Shown here: positions 8,647-17,076 of the stretch, piece after piece
How the letters are laid out: each line of letters begins with the position of its first letter
Position numbering within the stretch: position 1 is the first letter of the stretch
From: Microbacterium karelineae
GTDB lineage: Bacteria > Actinomycetota > Actinomycetes > Actinomycetales > Microbacteriaceae
DNA length: 64,000 nucleotides
NCBI RefSeq assembly: GCF_009745985.1
Contig: NZ_WFIX01000190.1
Coordinates: 186,001 to 250,000 of the forward strand
Direction: 5' to 3'
Position numbers and translations under genes: made by a program
Notes under the pieces: generated by a model
The model's input: only the letters and a program-made list of their open reading frames with translations
The model's database searches: none
What the model was told of the DNA's origin: nothing

Positions 8647-9708
8647 TTACGCGAGCATGCGCGCGCCGGGCGCGTGGGCGCGGGCGACGACGAGCGTCTC
8701 GAGGTCATGGGGGATCGACAGGTCCCCGTCATATGTCGTCCGCGCGTCCTGCCAGACCGCGGGATGGGCGTGCGACGGCACGAGGTGGTGGAGCGCGAGG
8801 TGAGCCGCACCCGCTCGGGACGCGATCCTCCCGGCATCGGCCGGCGTCGTGTGCGACCGGCGGTGGTGGTCGAGCGTCGCCTGGAGCATCTCCGTGTCCG
8901 AGTACTGCGAGGCGAGGTTGTCGAGGTCGATGGCCTCGTGGAGCAGGAGATCGGTGCCGCTCGCGAGCCGCACGAGGTTCTCGCACGGCGCGGTGTCGCC
9001 CGAGATCGTCACGGATCCGTGCGCGCTGTCGAAGCGGTAGGCGAAAGCGGGCGCCATCGGGTGGTGCGAGACGAGCGTCGCCGTGACGGTGACGAGGTCG
9101 TCGCGGAACACCACGATCGGATCCATCTCGGGCGCCACGTCGTGATCCGGGTCGAATCCGCAGCTCGGCGGCAGCGCGATCTCCTGCACCGCGAACGTGT
9201 CACGGGGGCTCTTCGCGAGCGAGTCGAAGATCCGGTCGTTGATGTCGGTGGCGTAGGCGGCGAGGAGGCCGTCGACGAGGCCGGAGACGCCGGGCGTGGG
9301 GCGCTCCGGCGCCACCGCCTCGGGGATCGACGTCGCGCGCGGCGACAGCGGGGTGAGGCGGCCGCGGTCGCCGGGGCCGACGATCGGGATGGGCCCTCCG
9401 GTCTTCCCCTTGAGCTCGAACGCGCCGAACAGCAGGAGGCTCGGCAGGTCGACGAGGTGGTCGGAGTGCATGTGGGTCACGAAGATCCCGCCCAGGTCGA
9501 GCATGCTCAGGCCCGCCGCCTTGGCCTGATGGCCGGCGCCGTCGCCGCAGTCGACGAGGTACCAGCGTTCGCCGACGACGATCGCGGTGGCGATGCCGAA
9601 CCGCGGGGCGCCATCATGATCCGCCCACCATCGGGGCCCGCCGGCGGTGCCGAGCGTGACGACGCGAAGGGGGGATTCCGTCATCGAGGCGACGCTGCTT
9701 TCTGACAT
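8647..9708 (-). CDS. Metallo-beta-lactamase-fold hydrolase (RNase Z/arylsulfatase-like)
   Basis: About 353 residues from the ATG at 9708; 9684 is an alternative, and neither has a strong ribosome-binding site. The zinc motif THMHSDHLVD gives HxHxDH. VTISGDTAPCENLV supplies the later aspartate, and LALHHLVPSH the last histidine. No signal peptide, so cytoplasmic. Substrate unknown. The protein at 16219-17076 shares its motif spacing and its SGDTxxC segment and is probably a paralogue. Divergent from a LysR gene and upstream of an MHS transporter: likely a small LysR-controlled catabolic unit. Confidence 0.8.
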   Translation of the reverse strand: MSESSVASMTESPLRVVTLGTAGGPRWWADHDGAPRFGIATAIVVGERWYLVDCGDGAGHQAKAAGLSMLDLGGIFVTHMHSDHLVDLPSLLLFGAFELKGKTGGPIPIVGPGDRGRLTPLSPRATSIPEAVAPERPTPGVSGLVDGLLAAYATDINDRIFDSLAKSPRDTFAVQEIALPPSCGFDPDHDVAPEMDPIVVFRDDLVTVTATLVSHHPMAPAFAYRFDSAHGSVTISGDTAPCENLVRLASGTDLLLHEAIDLDNLASQYSDTEMLQATLDHHRRSHTTPADAGRIASRAGAAHLALHHLVPSHAHPAVWQDARTTYDGDLSIPHDLETLVVARAHAPGARMLA

Positions 9709-9779
9709 GCCGTCGATGATTCGCCATGCCACGCCATTTGTCGACCTAAAAGAACTTTGCATTGCTGTTAACTGTCTTT

Positions 9780-10697
9780 ATGACTGAGATCACGCTGCGG
9801 CAGCTCGAGTACTTCGTCGCGATCGCCGATTCGGGGTCGCTGACGGCCGCGGCGGAGCGCTGTCGCGTGACCCAGGCCGCCGTGAGCATCGCGCTCGGTC
9901 AGCTCGAACGGACCGTCGGGACGGCGCTCGTCATCCGGCGCCCCGGCCACGGGATCGCCCTGACGACGGAGGGGATCGCGGTCGTCGCGCACGCGCGGAG
10001 CGTGCTCGACGAGGTCCACAAGGTGTCCTCGATCGTCTCGGAGGTGCGGGGGCGCCTCAGCGGCCGCCTGTCCATCGGCGTGTACCGCACGCTCTCGATG
10101 CACACGATCCCCGCCCTGATCGACTGGTTCGCGAGCCGCCATCCTGACGTGGAGCTGGAGTTCGTCGAGGGCTCGGGCTCGCACGTGCAGAACGAGATGC
10201 TCGCGGGGCGGGTGCACGTCTGCGTCATCTACCGCGCCCAGCTCGGATCCGCGTGCGACGCCACGACGCTGCGTCACGCGAGGCGGCTCGCCGTCATGAG
10301 CCCGGACCACCCCCTGGCGGACGAGCCGGATCTCACCCTCCGACGCCTCGCCGCGCACCCCGCGATCTTCCTCGACGAGGAACCGGCGCTGCAGAGGACC
10401 CTCGCCGCGTTCGCCGCGGAGGGCGCGGATCCGCTGGTTCCGTGGCGCAGCTCGAGCGTGCAGACCATCCACAACGTCGTCGGGCGTGGATCCGCCTACT
10501 CGCTGCTCATGCAGACGACGTCGCGCAGCCCCGAGGGGCGGCCGCTCCGCTTCCGGGACCTGCCCGCGTCGCCCTTCGACAATCCCGTCGTCGCGGCGCT
10601 CCCCCGCCGCGTCACCCCCACGGCGCTCGTCAGCGAGGCCCTCGCCGCCGTCCGCGACTACTGGGCGACGACGGAGGCGACGCTCTCGGAGGGGTGA
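9780..10697 (+). CDS. LysR-family transcriptional regulator
   Basis: 305 residues. The N-terminal winged helix-turn-helix is LRQLEYFVAIADSGSLTAAA (residues 5-24) followed by VTQAAVSIALGQLE, the LysR signature. The C-terminal two-lobed effector domain starts near residue 90. The ATG at 9780 gives the canonical family N-terminus; the upstream ATG at 9762 would add six unusual residues. Divergent from the metallo-hydrolase/MHS unit with about 70 bases between starts, the standard arrangement for LysR control of the opposite operon. Confidence 0.9.
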   Translation: MTEITLRQLEYFVAIADSGSLTAAAERCRVTQAAVSIALGQLERTVGTALVIRRPGHGIALTTEGIAVVAHARSVLDEVHKVSSIVSEVRGRLSGRLSIGVYRTLSMHTIPALIDWFASRHPDVELEFVEGSGSHVQNEMLAGRVHVCVIYRAQLGSACDATTLRHARRLAVMSPDHPLADEPDLTLRRLAAHPAIFLDEEPALQRTLAAFAAEGADPLVPWRSSSVQTIHNVVGRGSAYSLLMQTTSRSPEGRPLRFRDLPASPFDNPVVAALPRRVTPTALVSEALAAVRDYWATTEATLSEG

Positions 10698-10710
10698 GCG
10701 GCCGGCGCCG

Positions 10711-11499
10711 TCAGCCCTCGGCGGGGTTCGGGATCTCGACGTCGCCGCCCCATTCGAGGAAGGTGTTGCTCGTCGTCGTGCTCACCCCGCCGAAGGTGCC
10801 CGTGCCGACGAAGTAGGCGCCGAGGTGGTCGGTCGTGAGCCACAGCTCCACGTCGGTCAGCTCGACGCCGGCGAGGTTCATCGCCGAATCGGGCTCGATG
10901 AGCCACGCGACGTCCGCCACCGCGTCGGCGGCGGGAACGGGGGCGTCCTCGACGAGCGTCCATGTCGGCGAGGTGGCGAAGAACTCGGCGAGCACCTGCG
11001 GGGATCCGAGCGCGCGCGTGAGCTCGACGATCATCGTCGCCTGCTGCACGATGGGATCCTCGGACCCCGGCTCGGACTTCACCCAGCCGACCTCGGGAAC
11101 ATGCAGCCATCCGTCGTCGCCGCGCACCACGACATGCTGATCGCCCTCAACGCTCATCGAGAAGTCGGGATCCCACGCGAATTCGACGAGCGACGACGTG
11201 CCATCGCTCGCATCGACGCGCTGCACGCCGGATCCGGCCAGCTGCATCGCCGCCGCCATGCAGTCGCCGAGCAGTCGCCCGTCGATCTGCGTGTCGGGAG
11301 CGAAGAGGAAGCCGTCGCACTCGGGCGGCACGGCCGGCGTCTCCGTCCCGGTGCCCTCCGTTGGCGCCGCGGTCGCCGGCGGCGCCTCTGCCGGCGCGGA
11401 CGCGTCGGCGGCCTGCTCGTCGGTTCCGGCGTCGCAGGACGCGAGGACGGCGGCGAACACGGTCACGGCGAGGGCGGCGACGGATCGGCGGATGCGCAT
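10711..11499 (-). CDS. Actinobacterial lipoprotein, possibly LppX/LprG-like
   Basis: 262 residues with a lipoprotein signal ending LASC (19-22), then an Ala/Pro/Thr-rich linker to about residue 58. The remainder looks like a single beta-rich domain. The tail pattern FLEWGGDVEIPNP resembles the end of LppX/LprG-type lipid-carrier lipoproteins, but no motif settles it. Convergent with the LysR gene (13-base gap). Probably a monocistronic cell-surface protein; function unknown. Confidence 0.7.
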   Translation of the reverse strand: MRIRRSVAALAVTVFAAVLASCDAGTDEQAADASAPAEAPPATAAPTEGTGTETPAVPPECDGFLFAPDTQIDGRLLGDCMAAAMQLAGSGVQRVDASDGTSSLVEFAWDPDFSMSVEGDQHVVVRGDDGWLHVPEVGWVKSEPGSEDPIVQQATMIVELTRALGSPQVLAEFFATSPTWTLVEDAPVPAADAVADVAWLIEPDSAMNLAGVELTDVELWLTTDHLGAYFVGTGTFGGVSTTTSNTFLEWGGDVEIPNPAEG

Positions 11500-11543
11500 G
11501 CTCTCATCCTGGCATCAGCGGCGGGCGGCTGGGAATACCGCCG

Positions 11544-11603
11544 CTTCCCGAGTGCCGCCGCGCCTCCGGTCGCGCCCCGGAGGGCGCGCGGGCACTCGGG
11601 AAG
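11544..11603 (-). repeat. Long intergenic hairpin, CTTCCCGAGTGCC arms
   Basis: CTTCCCGAGTGCC (11544-11556) pairs perfectly with GGCACTCGGGAAG (11591-11603). The 34 inner bases fold again (CGCGCCTCCGG against CCGGAGGGCGCG, one bulge), so the whole element is one long rod. It begins a few bases beyond the stop of the phosphoesterase gene and may terminate it. The same arms recur at 12927-12984. Confidence 0.8.
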
Positions 11604-11609
11604 GCCGGG

Positions 11610-12797
11610 TCAGCGCACGTATGACGGGAACGGAGCCGGCTCGCTCGGGCGGCGTTCGTTCGTCAGGTCGATGCCGTAGTCGCTTGCGAACAGGGCACGC
11701 GACCCCGTGTAGACGCCGTCTGCGTTCTCGTCGAGCGTGAAGACGCGCGCTCCCCGCAGACGGTGGGTGTCGGCGCCGCCGAGCCCGTACGGCCCGAAGC
11801 CGGTGCCCGGGCCGTATCCGAGCTCGATGCCGTAGTAGTTGCCGACGTAGGTGTTGACGTGGTCGTGCCCGACGAAGAGGCCCTTGATGTCGCCGCGGTG
11901 GAGCATCGCGTTGAACATCCCCGAATCGAACGGGCCGGGACACTCGTCCTCGTGCCGCTCGCCCACGATGCCGTGCTTCGCAACGGCACGAGCATGGTCG
12001 TCGTCGGTGCGTCCGTCGACGCTCGCGAACCACATGAAGCGGTGCTGCCAGAGCGCGATGTGCTGGAAGACGAGCCCGGGCACGAGACCGCCGGCGCGCT
12101 TCTCGAGCGCCTGCGACGTGCGCCAGTACCAGTCGACCTGGTCGAAGCGCAGCCAGTCCCACGTCGGGTAGCCGGCGAAGTCCTGCCCGGCGATCTCCGA
12201 CGGTGCGTACCGGCCGGAGTCGAGCAGCCACAGCGCGAACGCCTCCTTCCCGTTCGCGGAGGAGCGGATCGTGAGCACCTGGTTCGCGGTGCCCGTGATG
12301 TCCGCATCGCCCGCATTGACGTTGTGCTCGTACTGGCGCAGGAACGCGAGCATGCGCGACTCGTCCATGCCGGTCTGGGGCACGCTGTCCTCGTCGTGGT
12401 TCCCGAACGTCACGGCCCACAGGATCCCCCGGCTCTCCATCGGGAGCACGACGTTGTTCAGCGCCTGCTTCACCTGCAGTTCGGTCGTCATTCCGCCCGT
12501 GATGACATCGCCGTTGATGAGCGCGAAGTCGGCGTCCGCATCGTCGAGCACCGCTTCCTGCAGAGCGATCGTGCGCTCATCCGTCGTGTGCGTGTCCTGG
12601 GTGTCGTTGAACTGCACGATGCGGAAGGTGCCGTCATCGCGGAAGCGCAGGGCACGGCGAACGAGGCCGTCAGCGGACGCGGCGTGCGCGGCCGACGGTG
12701 CGCCGATACTGGCGGCGACGGCCGCGGCACCCACGGCGGCGACGGAACCCGCCAACAGGCCACGGCGGCTGAGGGACATGCGAGGAGAGGACGACAT
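11610..12797 (-). CDS. Tat-exported calcineurin-like metallophosphoesterase
   Basis: 395 residues. The signal contains twin arginines (SLSRRGLLAG, 8-17) and ends AAHA-AS, suggesting Tat export folded with metals. Metallophosphoesterase motifs run in order: QFNDTQDTH (62-70), NGDV (95-98), GNHDED (132-137), then FQHIALWQH and VGHDH. Family members hydrolyse phosphomonoesters or diesters; the substrate is not evident. I chose the ATG at 12797, preceded by AAAGG; the Met seven codons later would also leave the signal intact. Flanked on both sides by the same hairpin repeat. Confidence 0.88.
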   Translation of the reverse strand: MSSSPRMSLSRRGLLAGSVAAVGAAAVAASIGAPSAAHAASADGLVRRALRFRDDGTFRIVQFNDTQDTHTTDERTIALQEAVLDDADADFALINGDVITGGMTTELQVKQALNNVVLPMESRGILWAVTFGNHDEDSVPQTGMDESRMLAFLRQYEHNVNAGDADITGTANQVLTIRSSANGKEAFALWLLDSGRYAPSEIAGQDFAGYPTWDWLRFDQVDWYWRTSQALEKRAGGLVPGLVFQHIALWQHRFMWFASVDGRTDDDHARAVAKHGIVGERHEDECPGPFDSGMFNAMLHRGDIKGLFVGHDHVNTYVGNYYGIELGYGPGTGFGPYGLGGADTHRLRGARVFTLDENADGVYTGSRALFASDYGIDLTNERRPSEPAPFPSYVR

Positions 12798-12926
12798 CGG
12801 CGATGCCTTTCGCGTGATCCGGACAATGACCGGCCCAGGATGCGCGCGGGACATGACTGCGGGGCGGACGGCGCGTGACGCGCCGGCGATCCGTGGGTGA
12901 CGGGACGGGGGAGTTGGCAACGCCGG

Positions 12927-12984
12927 TTCCCGAGTGCCGTCGGGCCATTGGACGCGCCGCGAGGGGCCGTGCGGCACTCGGTAA
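12927..12984 (-). repeat. Second copy of the CTTCCCGAGTGCC-type hairpin
   Basis: TTCCCGAGTGCCG (12927-12939) pairs with CGGCACTCGGTAA (12972-12984), 12 of 13 bases. The arms match the element at 11544-11603 while the interior differs. It lies just beyond the stop of the IclR gene, as the first copy lies beyond the phosphoesterase gene. Confidence 0.75.
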
Positions 12985-12999
12985 GCGTGAGTCGGCCGT

Positions 13000-13770
13000 C
13001 TACAGGTGCGCCAGCTCCCCTTCGATCCCCCGCACCGCGTCCCGCAGCGCCGGCAGGAACGCGCCCTCGAGGCGGTCGAGGTCGACGCGGCTCGACGACG
13101 TCGACACGTTGACGGCGGCGACGACGTGTCCGCCTCGCCCGCGCACGGGCGCGGCGACCGAGCGCACGCCCTCCTCGAGCTCGCCGTCGACGATCGCGAA
13201 GCCGCGCTCTCGGATCCGCTCCAGCTCTTCCGCGAGGATCCGCGGATCCGCGACCGTGCGATCGGTGTATGCCTCGAGCGGCATGGACAGGGCCGCCTCA
13301 CGCTCCGCCGTGGGCAGGTGCGCGAGGAGCACGCGTCCCATGCTCGTCGCATGGGCCGGGAAGCGGGTGCCGATCGTGATGCCGACGCTCATGATGCGGC
13401 GCGTGGGCACGCGCGAGATGTAGACGATGTCGGATCCGTCGAGCACGGCCGCCGAGACGCTCTCGTCGACCTCGCGCGACAGACGCTCGAGGTGCGGATG
13501 CACGATCTCGGGCAGGCTGAGCGCCGACAGGTAGCTGTAGCCCAGCTCGAGCACGCGCGGTGTCAGGGCGAAGTCGCGCCCCGATTCGCGGACGTACCCG
13601 AGCTCGACGAGGGTGTGGAGGAAGCGCCGCGCGGCGGCCCGCGCGAGACCAGCCCGCTGTGCCACCTCGCTCAGGGTGAGCGCGGCGTGCTCGGCGTCGA
13701 ACGCGCGGATCACGCTGAGCCCCCGCGCGAGCGACTGCACGAACTCCCGGGACGTCTCCTCTGGCATCAC
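13000..13770 (-). CDS. IclR-family regulator, PcaR/PobR-like
   Basis: 256 residues. The N-terminal winged helix (FVQSLARGLSVIRAFDAEHA, then TLSEVAQRAGLARAAARRFL) is very close to the PcaR/PobR/CatR branch that controls beta-ketoadipate genes. The effector domain contains GTRFPAHATSMGRVLLA. A PcaR/PobR-like operator lies at 21394-21427 before pcaI, so this protein is a candidate controller of that operon although 8 kb away (inference). No target gene is divergent from it. A hairpin repeat follows its stop. Confidence 0.87.
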   Translation of the reverse strand: MMPEETSREFVQSLARGLSVIRAFDAEHAALTLSEVAQRAGLARAAARRFLHTLVELGYVRESGRDFALTPRVLELGYSYLSALSLPEIVHPHLERLSREVDESVSAAVLDGSDIVYISRVPTRRIMSVGITIGTRFPAHATSMGRVLLAHLPTAEREAALSMPLEAYTDRTVADPRILAEELERIRERGFAIVDGELEEGVRSVAAPVRGRGGHVVAAVNVSTSSSRVDLDRLEGAFLPALRDAVRGIEGELAHL

Positions 13771-13833
13771 CCCAGCCTACGATCGCTCGCCGTGCCGTCG
13801 CGGGCGAGACGACAGCGGAATCCACCGATCCAC

Positions 13834-14595
13834 TCAGTGCCGGATCGCCGACAGCACCTCCGTACGCAGTCGTGCGAACTCAGGATCCGCCTTCGTCACA
13901 AGCTGATCCCGCGGACTCGGGAGCTCGACGTCGAGCTCGACGCTCACCGACGCGGGCCGCTTCGACAGCACGATGACGCGGTCCGCCAGGTACACGGCTT
14001 CATCGACGTCGTGCGTGACGAACACGAGCGCGGACTCGATCTGTCCGTGGACCTCGAGGAGAAGATCCTGGAGCTCCGCGCGCGTCTGCGCGTCGACGGC
14101 CGCGAACGGCTCGTCCATCACGAGCAGTGGCGCGTCGTACGCCAGCGCGCGAGCGATCGCCACCCGCTGCTGCATTCCCCCCGACAGCTGCCACGGATAC
14201 GACGATGCGAAGTCGGCGAGACCGACGCTCTCGAGCGCACGCATCGCGCGTTCCCGCCGCTCGGACGCCATGAGCGAGAACCGCAGGAGCACCAGCTCGA
14301 CGTTCTTCACCACGGACGTCCACGGCAGCAGCGAACGGCTGTAGTCCTGGAACACGAACGCCAGATGCTCTGGGGGTCCGTCGATCTCCGACCCGCGGAG
14401 CACGACGGATCCCGTGTCCGGCCGGTCGAGCCCGCTGATGCTGCGCAGGAGAGTCGTCTTGCCCGCGCCCGAGGGGCCGAGGATGCAGATCAGCTCGCCC
14501 TTGCGCGCCGAGAACGTGAGCCGCTCGAGGACGGGAAGCGGACCGCTCGGCGTGTCGAAGGTCTTCGAGACGCCGGTGACTTCGAGAGTGTTCAT
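13834..14595 (-). CDS. ABC importer ATPase, nitrate/sulfonate/taurine type
   Basis: 253 residues, one ATPase domain: Walker A GPSGAGKTT, signature LSGGMQQRVAIARAL, Walker B LLVMDEPFAAVDAQTR and switch histidine FVTHDVDEA. The DEPFAAVDAQTR wording is characteristic of SsuB/TauB/NrtD proteins. Last gene of a five-gene operon (binding protein, metallo-hydrolase, two permeases, ATPase). It overlaps the preceding permease by four bases. Confidence 0.9.
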   Translation of the reverse strand: MNTLEVTGVSKTFDTPSGPLPVLERLTFSARKGELICILGPSGAGKTTLLRSISGLDRPDTGSVVLRGSEIDGPPEHLAFVFQDYSRSLLPWTSVVKNVELVLLRFSLMASERRERAMRALESVGLADFASSYPWQLSGGMQQRVAIARALAYDAPLLVMDEPFAAVDAQTRAELQDLLLEVHGQIESALVFVTHDVDEAVYLADRVIVLSKRPASVSVELDVELPSPRDQLVTKADPEFARLRTEVLSAIRH

Positions 14596-15422
14596 GAATT
14601 CGCCCCTCCTCGGGCGTGGAACCAGGACAGGGCCCGGCGCTCGATGACGCCGAGCAGAAGAACGTTGAGCGCATATCCCAGCAGCGCGAACATGATCGCG
14701 GTCGCCCAGACGTCGGGGAACCGGAACGCGTCGTTCGCCATGCGCAGCTGGAATCCGAGGCCGTCGGTCGCTCCCACCGCCTGGGCAGGGACGAGGAGCA
14801 CGATGACGATGGCGAGCGAGGTGCGGATCCCGGCGATGATCGACGGCGACGCCGCCGGGACAGCGATCCGGAACAGCCACGTCGCCCTCGTCAGGCGATA
14901 CGACCGCCGCAGATCGTGGAGCTGGGAGGGGATCCCGCGTATCCCGTCGATCGTTCCGAGGAGGATCGGCCAGATCGCTCCGAATGTGAGCACGAACATC
15001 ATCAGCCCGGTCCCGACCCCGAGGATCACGAGAGCGGGCGAGATCAGGAGCACCTTGGGGATCCCGCGGATGAAATCCAGCAGGGGACGCATGGCGCGCT
15101 CGGCCGTGTCGTTGAAGCCGATGAGCACGCCGAGCACGACGCCGATCATGGTCGCGAGGACGAGGGACTGGAGAACGAGCAGCGCGCTCGGCACGAAATC
15201 GGTCCAGAACATCTCGAAGAACCACATGCGATCGAGCGCGACGACGATGTCCGACAGGGGCGGGAAGGACGCAGAGGTGCCCTCGGCCGACGCGATCCAC
15301 CACAGCAACACGAGCAGAGTGGGCAGCCAGATCACCGTCAGCAGGCCGCGAACCCATGTCCATGGCGTGCTGCGCGGCTTCATCGCCGTCTGGATGATCG
15401 TGCTCGTACGCGTACCGCTCAT
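14592..15422 (-). CDS. ABC importer permease, SsuC/TauC type
   Basis: 276 residues, about six membrane segments, with the binding-protein-dependent transport domain and the coupling region DLRRSYRLTRATWLFRIAVP. The ATG at 15422 follows GGAAAGGGG and overlaps the upstream permease stop by ATGA; an in-frame Met 11 codons earlier lacks such a site. Pairs with the next permease, so this importer uses two different membrane subunits where SsuC/TauC are usually homodimers. Confidence 0.88.
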   Translation of the reverse strand: MSGTRTSTIIQTAMKPRSTPWTWVRGLLTVIWLPTLLVLLWWIASAEGTSASFPPLSDIVVALDRMWFFEMFWTDFVPSALLVLQSLVLATMIGVVLGVLIGFNDTAERAMRPLLDFIRGIPKVLLISPALVILGVGTGLMMFVLTFGAIWPILLGTIDGIRGIPSQLHDLRRSYRLTRATWLFRIAVPAASPSIIAGIRTSLAIVIVLLVPAQAVGATDGLGFQLRMANDAFRFPDVWATAIMFALLGYALNVLLLGVIERRALSWFHARGGANS

Positions 15423-16222
15423 CGTCGTACCCCTTTCCGGTGGCTCGCGTGCCATCCGAGCACCTTGGCCTCACCCATGCCGATCACGAGGTTCAACCCG
15501 ACGCTGAGGAAGCCGACGAGCAGGATGAGCGCATACATGCGGGGGAAGTCGCCGATTCTGCGCACCTCATCGACCAGGCTTCCGACGCCGGGCGAACCGC
15601 TGAGATACTCGGCGACGACGATCACGATCAGACACAGCGATGCCGAGATCCGCACTCCGGTCGCGATGAACGGCATCGACGCCGGCAGCTGAATCCGGAA
15701 GAACGCTGTCGCGGGACGGATCCGATACGACCTGCGGAGGTCACGGAGCACGGGATCGACGCCGCGAACGCCGTAGAGCGTCTGGATGAGGATCGGGAAC
15801 ACGGCTGCAAACGACGCCATCGCGACCTTCATCGCCATCGAGGTGCCGAGCATCAGGATCAGGATGAAGATCAGCGCAGGCGGAGGCGTCGACCTCAGCA
15901 CGTCGATCAGAAGGGAGGTGGACTTCGTGAGGAAGCGGCTCGGTCCGATCAGGAGCCCCAGACCGACGCCCAGCGCGATCGAGACGCACATCGCCAGGAG
16001 CCATCCGAGTACGGTGTTCCCGATCGCCCACCACGTGGTCGCCTGAGCGAGCGTGGTGACGAACGAGACCGCCACATCCGAGAACGCCGGGAAGTCACGG
16101 GGATCGAGGATCCCCAGCCGGCTCACCATCTCCCACACCAGGGTGATCGCCAGCACGACCGCGATGCGGAGTGCGGTGATGCGCATCTCCGTTCCCATGC
16201 GAGGGGTTGCCAGCGCCGTCAT
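15419..16222 (-). CDS. ABC importer permease, SsuC/TauC type, second subunit
   Basis: 267 residues. It resembles its neighbour, sharing DLRRSYRIRPATAFFRIQLPA at the coupling loop, and probably arose by tandem duplication. Start at 16222 with GGAGG nine bases upstream; the stop of the metallo-hydrolase gene overlaps as ATGA. Carries the substrate across the membrane together with the downstream permease. Confidence 0.88.
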   Translation of the reverse strand: MTALATPRMGTEMRITALRIAVVLAITLVWEMVSRLGILDPRDFPAFSDVAVSFVTTLAQATTWWAIGNTVLGWLLAMCVSIALGVGLGLLIGPSRFLTKSTSLLIDVLRSTPPPALIFILILMLGTSMAMKVAMASFAAVFPILIQTLYGVRGVDPVLRDLRRSYRIRPATAFFRIQLPASMPFIATGVRISASLCLIVIVVAEYLSGSPGVGSLVDEVRRIGDFPRMYALILLVGFLSVGLNLVIGMGEAKVLGWHASHRKGVRR

Positions 16223-17076
16223 CTGCGGTCGCCTCCATGGTCGATCACGCGCGCCCAGAGATCCCGTCCGACGATCAGCTCGCCGGTGAATCCACCGTCG
16301 CGGACGCGCCGCGCGAACAGCTCCTCCTCGTCGGGCGATCGGGGCGGCGGAAGCAGGTGCGTCAGGACGAGCGTCTCGACGCCCGAACGCTCGGCCATCG
16401 CACCGAGGTCGACGGCGTCCGCGTGATAGCTGTACACGCTTGCATCGCCGCCGGATGGCATGAGCTCTCGGAGCGCGACCTCGTGCACGAGGACATCGGC
16501 CCCGAAGGAGAGCTTCTCGACAGCATCGCACGTGCGCGTGTCACCGCTGACGACGACGGCGTGCCCTCCCGCATCGACGCGGTACGCGACGGCGGGCTCG
16601 ACGGGCGGATGCTCGACGAGCACGCTCCGCACGGTCACACCGCCGTGCTCGAACACGACATCCGACTCGGCTCGAGCCGCGAACGGGCGCCAGTCCAGGG
16701 AAAGCGGGTCGCGCCCCGTCACATGCTCACGGATCTCCAGGTCCGCGCGCCACGCGCTCAGCAGGCGCTCGCCGAAATCCGACAGGGGCCCATCCGGCAC
16801 GATGACCGGGAGGGACCCCGCACGGAGAATCCACCTGTTGAAGAGAATGTCATCGATGTCGACGCAGTGGTCGGAGTGATGGTGGGTGAGGAACATCGCG
16901 GTGAGATCGGAGGTGGCGACGCCGACCTCGGCCAGACGCAGCGTCGTCGCACGTCCTGCGTCGAACTGCAGCTGCGTGGTCCCGCTCTGGACCAGGACGC
17001 CCGCGCCGGCGCGGCCGGGAGCGACGTGGGGGATTCCCGTTCCCGTGATCGTGACTTTCAGCTTCTCGCTTTTCAC
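16219..17076 (-). CDS. Metallo-beta-lactamase-fold hydrolase embedded in an ABC operon
   Basis: 285 residues. The zinc site THHHSDHCVDIDD gives HxHxDH; VVVSGDTRTCDAV gives the bridging aspartate and LVLTHLLPP the last histidine. No signal peptide, so it acts in the cytoplasm. The GTG at 17076 overlaps the binding-protein stop as GTGA, and its own stop overlaps the next permease start, so it is translated as part of the transporter operon. It probably hydrolyses the imported compound (inference). Similar in motif layout to the hydrolase at 8647-9708. Confidence 0.85.
   Translation of the reverse strand: MKSEKLKVTITGTGIPHVAPGRAGAGVLVQSGTTQLQFDAGRATTLRLAEVGVATSDLTAMFLTHHHSDHCVDIDDILFNRWILRAGSLPVIVPDGPLSDFGERLLSAWRADLEIREHVTGRDPLSLDWRPFAARAESDVVFEHGGVTVRSVLVEHPPVEPAVAYRVDAGGHAVVVSGDTRTCDAVEKLSFGADVLVHEVALRELMPSGGDASVYSYHADAVDLGAMAERSGVETLVLTHLLPPPRSPDEEELFARRVRDGGFTGELIVGRDLWARVIDHGGDRR

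Noticed and set aside
9709-9779. A LysR operator in the hydrolase/LysR gap
   Set aside because: Only short fragments (AAAG-AA-CTTT, GTTAAC) are present; no T-n11-A box stands out enough to report as a site.
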